Below, one piece after another: positions 57,471 through 64,000 of a stretch of DNA of 64,000 bases (position 1 is the stretch's first letter; each line of letters starts with the position of its first letter). The notes under the pieces are model-generated. The model saw only the letters and a list, made by a program, of their open reading frames with translations, was not told where the DNA came from and did no database searches. Origin of the DNA: Persicaria tinctoria (lineage: Eukaryota; Streptophyta; Magnoliopsida; Caryophyllales; Polygonaceae); contig JBANSL010000013.1 of the NCBI GenBank assembly GCA_037127255.1, positions 5,520,188 to 5,584,187 of the forward strand, written 5' to 3'. The position numbers and the translations under genes were made by a program.

Positions 57471-57876
57471 ACTCGGTCGATGACTCTTTTGTTGTGTTTG
57501 CCTTTTTTTCCAGTTGGTTTGCATTTGTTTTTTTTTTTACCCGCCTTTTAATGTTTTGTCCTCGAAAAGGACTTTAGGGGTATTTCCACTCCTCGACTTG
57601 TTTCTTTGTAATTTGTTTAATCGTAGAGAGCTTTGCTCTTCCTCCACCAAAAAAAAAAAATCAAGACCTTGTTAGAGCTTTGCTCTGCCTCGCACGTGCA
57701 GCTCATTCGTGGCCTTTAGGAGTTCATCTGCTCCCTTATCCGCCTCAAGTTTCTATTTCGTTGATTGAAGATAACATTAGGGGAAGGGCTCGCTCTATTA
57801 TTGTGTAGCCCATTTTATTTCGTTTTGCTATTGACCGAGAGCCTGCTCTCGACCTTTCCCCACCAAAAAAAAAAAC
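57471..57876 (+). mobile_element. Two LINE (L1-type) 3' tails with poly(A)
   Basis: The first ends GCTCTTCCTCCACC and A12 near 57660. The second ends CTCTCGACCTTTCCCCACC and A10 near 57875. The GAGAGC-TT-GCTCT and poly(A) layout is typical of 3' ends of plant L1 elements. No reverse transcriptase sequence is present, so both are 5'-truncated. Confidence 0.5.
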
Positions 57877-58320
57877 AAATGGCCCAAGGATTCATCTCCG
57901 CACACGACACACTAGTTTGAAATATAACCCAAGGCAAGGAAAGATACATGCCTCGGCTCCTTTCCGGATGACAAAGATTCAATCTCATCAAGGAACATCG
58001 GTTGCTTCACTCCTTGTATTGGTAAATAAAGAGCGGCCATTATCGGTTGCTTCACTCCCTTGATAAACTTCTCGCGGGGAACAAGGACCTGTACATGATT
58101 AGGAGCTCTTCTATCAGGCATTCTACAGTCCACACTCATCAAACAAACTTATCATCCAATTTCTGCTAACCCTATTTCTCTTCTTAGAACAATGTTTCAT
58201 AGAACATCAAGTAAGGTTGTTAACATCAAGTAAGGTTATTACCATTAACTCACACAATACTGAATCCTCGCAGCTGTGAAATGAGTAAATGACATATTTT
58301 AAGTCTACACTCTGAAGCAG

Positions 58321-58735
58321 AACATTCCTTTGTTTCAAGGATTGTGCAACAGATCACAAAACTTCCAAAGATCAACAATTGAAGATGACAATTCAATACG
58401 AAAGCAAGAGAATGTACCCTCTAACTAGATTAACTCAAACTTGCGTATACAGGAAGCTGATATTCATGGATTCCAGGAAGAACAAGCAATCTCAAACTAA
58501 ACAGACATGGTACCCGATTTAATCAGATCACTACATTCCTTAGTTTTCAGGATTGTTCAACGGATCACAAAACTTCCAAAGATCAACAATTGAAGACGAC
58601 AATTCAATACGCAAGCAAGAGAATGTACCCTCTGACTAGATTAACTCAAACTTGCATATACAGGAAGCTGATATTCATGGATTCCAGGAAGAACAAGCAA
58701 TCTCAAACTAAACAGACATGGTACCTGATTCACTC
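58321..58735. repeat. Tandem duplication of about 210 bp
   Basis: Copies at about 58321-58527 and 58534-58735 share AACTTCCAAAGATCAACAAT, GCAAGAGAATGTACCCTCT and GATTCCAGGAAGAACAAGCA with few differences. It lies just downstream of the small gene at 58858-59470, in its probable 3' UTR or flank. Confidence 0.9.
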
Positions 58736-58857
58736 AGATTTTCAAATAGCAAACAAGCTTCCTGATTAACAATGGTTAATATTGAAGAAACACTACTCTA
58801 TTGATGATTTGAAAGAGTGAAGCTCAACTTTTACAAAGATCTCAAATTGCTCATTGG

Positions 58858-59470
58858 TTATCTAGGTAGGGCAGCTTGCCACAGGTTAGAGATCTGATTG
58901 GTCCTTGTGCTGAAAGAGCCACCTGATCAAAATTCCATAACAAGATCAGACAAGGAAAATCGTGATGGCAATCATTCAAATTCAATACCAGAAGGAGTTC
59001 TAACCTGGCCTTGCTATAACATTGATTCGTGATCGAGGCCCCTCGAACATCCAGGCATCCTCGTCCAAAGATTTCACTTCCTTATTCAGCGCATCCATCA
59101 AATCCGATTTCAGAGCTGCGAAGCAAAATCCATCCCGAATTAGCCATCGATTTCGAAGAGCTAGGGTTTCAGGCTTCGTACAAAGTAAGAACAGAAATCC
59201 AACCGACACTAATCCGCGGAATTGAAAGGGGAGAAACAGCGAGAAGTTAACGGGGGGAGAGAGGAGGAGAAAACCTCGAAGAGCTTCGTCCTTGTGGTCC
59301 TGCGCCGTGAGAACGTCGACGGGGAAATTGAAGTCGTCGAGAGAGAAAGCGGCATTGTTGACGCTTCCAACGCTGCTGGCGGTGGTGGTGGTTCCCTGAA
59401 GCGCCGCCGTGGTGGTGGTGGTGGCCGTCGATGCCTGCGATGGGTGGGCGGGAGAAGAGGAATCGCTCAT
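58858..59470 (-). CDS. Small conserved plant protein, function unknown (3 exons)
   Basis: Exons 59275-59470, 59005-59115 and 58858-58922 give 123 residues. The N-terminal half is Ser/Thr/Ala-rich and looks disordered (MSDSSSPAHPSQ, then a Thr run). The core is FSLDDFNFPVDVLTAQ, KSDLMDALNKEVKSLDEDAW and MFEGPRSRINVIARPG. I recall this DFPVDVL...LDEDSWMFEGPRS arrangement from small uncharacterised plant proteins, with no known role. Splice sites are GT-AG and phases agree. The ATG at 59470 is chosen because upstream in-frame codons are non-ATG. The core is acidic and may be helical; no signal peptide or membrane segment is seen. Confidence 0.78.
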
Positions 59471-60029
59471 TGCCGATTTGTGTTGTTTCTTCACTCCGCT
59501 TCACTTGGTTGCTAGGATGATCCCACCTGTTCTTGTTTTTTGGACCGGCCACGGGTTCGACTGGCGGGTCACGGATCGGAAAGTCATGACCCGAACTCTA
59601 ATTCGTGTCGTGGACAAGGCGAGTTCAAATATCATCACAAAATAGGCATTTTTTTTAAAAAAAATGTACGGCACTCCTTCTTACTTCTTACTACAACGAG
59701 TCTTTCTAAATAACCCCACACATTTGAGGAATATGTCGATCGGGTCATTTTTCAAGACAATACAATAGCGAGTCGTAGGGTTCGAATTAGGTCAACCCGA
59801 ACCCGCAGATTCCCATCGACTTAGACCTGCTAGGTTCACAACCCGTTTGACCAGCCAGGTCAAGAGTTAACCCATGAATAGTCGACTCTATGGGCAACTA
59901 CGGGACGCCCATCCGCTTTGAACCAATTGTCCGTAAGAATGGCTATGGCTTTGTTTGTTAATATAAGTAGTTTTTTTTTCGAAACTTTTAGTTTTAGTAC
60001 AGTATTATACTTCATCCGTCATTTAAAAT
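59471..60029. other. 5' flank of the small gene, no gene seen
   Basis: Probably leader and promoter for the minus-strand gene. No coding feature is supported. Confidence 0.4.
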
Positions 60030-60655
60030 AGGCGAAATCGGGTATATACCCCTATAAACTTGATTAATAGGGTATTTGTCCATCAAAACTTTAAAATTAT
60101 TTATATACCCATCAAATCATTTAAATTTTGTTTTATTGTCCTTAATATATTTAATATAATGTTATTGAATGAAAATATGATTATAATTGAATTATATACT
60201 AAACTTAATTAATTTTTAATACTTTTAAAAAATTATTAATTTATAATTAATGGACAGAATATAATTAATTTTTTGATATAGAATTTAAACGTCAACATAA
60301 TTATAATTATATTTTTTACCCAATTATTTTATTTTCAAAGTCATGTTTCATGTATAAATTCAAGATAATTAAGTTATTACAATGACCATAGACCATATTA
60401 AAGGAGAAAAATATATATTTTATTTGTGTAAAACTACATTAGATTAAAAACTTATTTTAGAGAATTTAAAATCAATAACTCATTTTTATAATTATTTAAA
60501 AGTTAATTGAGTTTGATATTTAATTATTATTTTTTTACATTTAATAATATAAATTAAATATATTTTAGATAATTAAATAAATTATAAATGATTTGATGGG
60601 TATATAATCAATTTTGAGTTTTTAATGGGTATATTCCTAAGGGGTTTTTTGCTAA
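60030..60655. mobile_element. AT-rich inverted-repeat element
   Basis: The left part has ATATACCCATCAAATCATTTA (about 60094) and GGGTATATACCCC. The right part repeats these in the opposite sense (TGATTTGATGGGTATATAAT near 60588, GGGTATATTCCTAAGGGG near 60625). The inside is AT-rich and non-coding. This looks like a non-autonomous element; its exact ends and target site are not resolved. Confidence 0.5.
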
Positions 60656-61153
60656 GTGGACATTTGGGGACCAAATTTTAAGTTATAGGACACAAGGGTA
60701 ACAATATTAGATAAGTGTCCACTTTTTCCAATTTTACCCCTACCTCTATTTCTTCCCCTTCTCACCAAATTAAAACAAGCGGAAGTGAGAAAAATTCTTG
60801 CAGTCCGGGTGATGAAGAAAACTACTCCTCCGTGATGGTGCGGTGTCCATCCCCGGCGTAGGTAGGTGGTTTCCTTCCTTCTTTCCCCGTGTTCTCTTCC
60901 TTTCTTTCCCTTGTTTCTTTCTTCTCTTCTTTTGGTCCTTGCTCCCTTGTTCTTGTTGTTATTCTTGTTTGCTTCCTTCCCGTTCTGGGTTGTTTGCTCT
61001 TGCCGGACTCTTGCTCCTTTGTTTCAAGTTCCTGGTGAGTTTTCTTTTCCTTTGATTGTTTGTGTTTGTTTAGTTTGTGGGTCCTTTCGTTTCTTTGTTC
61101 ATGTGCATCTTCTCGTCCCTTGTGTGTTCATGTTGTAATACATAAGTTTGAAG

Positions 61154-62138
61154 ATGAGTAAGAAAGGCAAGGACTCCGGCGGTTTGGGAGGGGTGGATCC
61201 TTCTAAGTATCTTGTGGATTCCTCTCCCATGGTGGCTAAGAAGGATGGTGATAAGAGAAAGCCGAGGAAGCCCAAAGCCTCATCTCAAGGAAATGGTGAT
61301 GATCTTATTCCAAACGGTGCAAGAGTGTCGACAAGAGGAGGTTCGATCATCAACGGCGCAAACTTGGATCCAAGGAAGAAGCCTTCGTCCTCTTTGGTTC
61401 AAGGTACGCAAACTAGATCCTCTAGTTTGATTTCTCTTGCAAAGATTGAAGGTGAACAGGTTCACCATGGTAACAACAAAGATGGAGAGTTGGAAGGAGA
61501 TTTCTTCCAAGAGTTTGCAAGAGTGGCTGACATGGTGTCTCCTCCTCCGAGTGAAACGCCGCACTCGACCGGCCAAACTCCGGTGGCTGGAAGCTTCACT
61601 GGCGAGGGTAAACATACTGATAAAATATTAATCAAAATGGAGTGGATGCATTTAATGAATCTCATGGGGAAGGGTTAGTTACTTTGCTCCCAAAAAACAA
61701 GCCGTTCAATGATGGTCCATTCGAAATCTCTTGCATTTATGATGATCTAATTTCCCAAGGTAATCCCTCTACTAGCTTAAATTCAATTTCAAATTTAAAT
61801 TTGATTTCATATCTGGAGGGAACCCTTTCGGATAGCAACAGACCCATAGTAACCGGACTGGATACCCGCTCGTGTGAGTTGGGCGATCAAGGCTCTACCG
61901 AGCCCCTAGCGCATGTTGCTCATACTGATGCTTCTCTCGCTGCTCTCGTTGCTCCATTTGCTGCCTGCGGGCTGGAGCCGGGTGCCTTGGACAAGGTAGT
62001 GAGTGCCCCTGTGTGCCCGGGTGTGACTGATGATGCGTCTAAGGACACCTGGTGTGCTAGCGATGGTGCTCACGATGCCAATGTCCGAGTGCCCAGTTCC
62101 TCCGGGGAGCAAATTCAAGCGACTAAAGAGTCTAAGGG
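61154..62138 (+). pseudogene. Retrotransposon-like ORF with a frameshift, cut by LTR-like DNA
   Basis: From ATG at 61154 the frame opens MSKKGKDSGGLGGVDPSKYL and has basic, Ser-rich sequence; it stops at 61676-61678. The continuation in another frame begins near GVDAFNESHGEGLVTLLPKN and runs to the LTR-like start at 62139. A 2 bp expansion in ATAAAATATTAATC (about 61622) explains the shift. The low-complexity, basic N-terminus preceded by a CT-rich leader resembles an L1 ORF1 or gag-like protein, but no zinc knuckle or RNA-binding domain is visible. Family is uncertain. Confidence 0.45.
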
Positions 62139-64000
62139 TGTAAAGGCCCGGATTTTTAAATAATAAATTTCAATAAATAATATAAATGGATTTAAGTCGA
62201 AAAAAAATAAAAATAAAAATAAATAAATAAATAATAAAAACTAAAAATGAAATTATATAAAGCGGATTTTTCCGACATGATTTTAATTTCGAATTTGACG
62301 ATCTATTTTGAATTACGACGGGATAAGGTCGAGTAAACGGGTTTCGGGATTCAGTATTTGGCTACTTCGAATTTTAGAGTTGGGACCACAATTTCTTTCT
62401 CTATCTTTTTCCCTTCTTTTCTTTCTTTCTTCCCCTCCTACTCATTCGGATTCAGAACCAGCAGGCAGCAACAGAACACCTCCCTCCACTTTTGTCATCT
62501 GCAGCTCCATGCCTCAACCTCCCTCCAGCTCACTTTTGTTTGTTTGTTTCCACAAATAAGCCAAACAACCCCACCACTCAGCTTCTCCCTCACCCTATGG
62601 TTTCACCGTTTTGTTTGAACAAAGGCAAACCCATTGCAGCACCTAAAGCCCCTTTTTGAAGAATACAAATCCAAACATACTCATCCCCAATTTCACATCT
62701 CCATCCTCTGTTTCATACCCTCCAAACACCACTCTTCCATTGCCCCTTTTCTTCAGACCTGGAGAAGAGAAACAACAGGAGAGGGAGAGCTTCTGCACTC
62801 CCTGTTCGCTCCAAGCCAAACCATCCCCTGTATCTCTTCTATCTGAGCACCAACTCTTCTTCCCCTTCCTCGGCAGCCACCACCATCTGTGTTCACCCCT
62901 AGCCGCCGGCTGAGACACCCTAGCACCACCGAGCAATGCCTGAGCCTGCACCCTCCTCGTCGGTCGTCGTTGACAGAACACCCTCAATCGGCATCACCTT
63001 CCTGCTCTTGTTCGTCGCCGGAGCCACCAGCGCAGCCGAGGGAGCTTCCTTCCCCTCTGCTTTGGTTGGAAGCGAAGCCGGAAGACGGGGAAGCGCATCC
63101 CCGGAGCCCTGTCGGAGCCGCGAGCGCACCTTGTTTCCCGTGAAGGTTCATTACGCTCTTCGCTCTCGTCTCGATTCAAATCTCTTTCGATCAAGCTTGT
63201 ACTCACCCCTTACCTTTTCCTAGGCCTGAGCTCGCTCCTTCCTCGCCGATTTCGGTCGGAATCTGCCATTTCCGTTGGAGATCGACGCCTCGGTAAATCT
63301 CTCCTTTTCCTCCTCCTTCTTTGTGTGCTTCGATTCTGTTAGGTGGGTTGGGGTCGGAATTGGTTGTCGGTCTGGTCGGTGAGGTCTTGCTCGGAAAGAG
63401 GTCTGCCGGTGGCCTGAGATTTTCACCCTCCTTCTCCCGTCCTTCTTCCGTCGTGTCTGCGCTCGCTCTGGATGAAGAGCAGGGCTTTCTATCTCTCTTC
63501 CTTTGTGGGCTGGGCCGGATCCGGGTAAAGCCTCAGGGTTATATCATTTTAGAAATGGGTCTTCTGTTGGGGAGGGCAAGCAGATCCGGATCCCATTTCC
63601 TTCTTTTCTTCTATTGGGCTCGGGTTTGGGCCTTGAAATCGGGTAAGGGCTGGGCTTTTGTCTTGGGTTTTCTGGGCCGGGTTTGTTTTAAGGAGTTCTC
63701 TTAACTAATTTTTATACACTATATGATTGTTATATGTTATGATTTATATTATTGTTAGTCTATTAGAACATTAGTATTTTTAATATGTGATTTTTGGAAA
63801 CGAATAAAGTAGTTGGTGTTAATTGTATATATTGAAGATAAATTATAAAAAAAAAAAAAGAGATTTTCAAGTTTCAAAAATATCTCTATAAGGATTTGTG
63901 TTAGAAAACCAAAATGCCGGAAGTATTCCTATAATATGATTTTGGGAATTTGTTAAGGATTTAAATGATAAGTATAATTTGAGAAATTATTTTGAGTATG
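62139..64000. mobile_element. LTR-like sequence, runs off the window
   Basis: It interrupts the preceding reading frame with TGTAAAGGCCCGGATTTTT, a start typical of Gypsy-class LTRs. The region includes a CT-rich and GC-rich stretch (62.4-63.6 kb) like an LTR leader or UTR. No primer-binding site, polyprotein or second LTR is in view, so it could be a long LTR of an element that continues to the right, or another type of insertion. The GC-rich open frames here lack features. Confidence 0.45.

Noticed and set aside
62308..63704. Multiple overlapping open frames at the right end
   Set aside because: GC- and CT-rich LTR-like DNA lacks stops by composition; none of the frames shows domain features.

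Overview
The window is nuclear DNA from a flowering plant. It has intron-containing plant genes (a chloroplast RNA-binding protein, an ATL RING-H2 ligase, EPFL peptides, a PMEI-type inhibitor, a GH28 enzyme, the tail of COP9 subunit 2), AT-rich intergenic DNA and many plant transposons (hAT, Mutator-like, Harbinger-like, Helitron, LINE, SINE, LTR). Protein style suggests a eudicot, probably an asterid, but the family cannot be fixed from sequence alone. There are no bacterial-type operons and no CRISPR array.

Layout. 1-14.3 kb is a transposon nest: a hAT element (1.5-2.2 kb), a foldback element (3.2-3.5 kb), and a Harbinger-like element split by a 7.5 kb Mutator-like element (4251-11729). That Mutator-like element carries fragments of a dUTPase gene and of an aminotransferase gene, so it is a Pack-MULE candidate. 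15-20 kb holds a PMEI/invertase-inhibitor gene and a four-exon gene for a two-RRM chloroplast ribonucleoprotein. 20.4-26.5 kb is again nested transposons: a 3.0 kb Mutator-like element containing two LINE tails, one of them split by a hAT element, then a hAT MITE, then a Helitron with another Helitron inside it. 28-29.1 kb is an intact ATL-type RING-H2 gene. 31.4-33.6 kb carries an intact EPFL peptide gene next to a broken piece of the RING gene. 33.6-38.6 kb is an island bounded by a 130 bp inverted repeat, with a frameshifted SRA (YDG) gene and pieces of other genes. 39.3-41.2 kb is an unrecognised four-exon gene whose lysine-rich last exon is present in three tandem copies.

43.25-50.3 kb is a shortened copy of the 15.4-33.6 kb region: PMEI tail, a short anchor, EPFL and RING fragment appear in the same order. 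It also contains an orphan 3' end of the COP9 signalosome subunit 2 gene. 51.4-54 kb is a GH28 gene with one in-frame stop. 58.9-59.5 kb is a small conserved plant gene. The right end holds a retrotransposon-like ORF cut by an LTR-like sequence that runs off the window.

The host genes do not form a pathway; they are unrelated neighbours. The main interest is structural. At least ten insertions can be bounded to within a few bases by target-site duplications, and three by an empty paralogous site in this same window. I found no evidence of a wholly new biochemical system. The best candidates for new biology are the double-capture Pack-MULE with its dispersed TGTCATGT motif, the inverted-repeat island, and the pair of intact EPFL genes.
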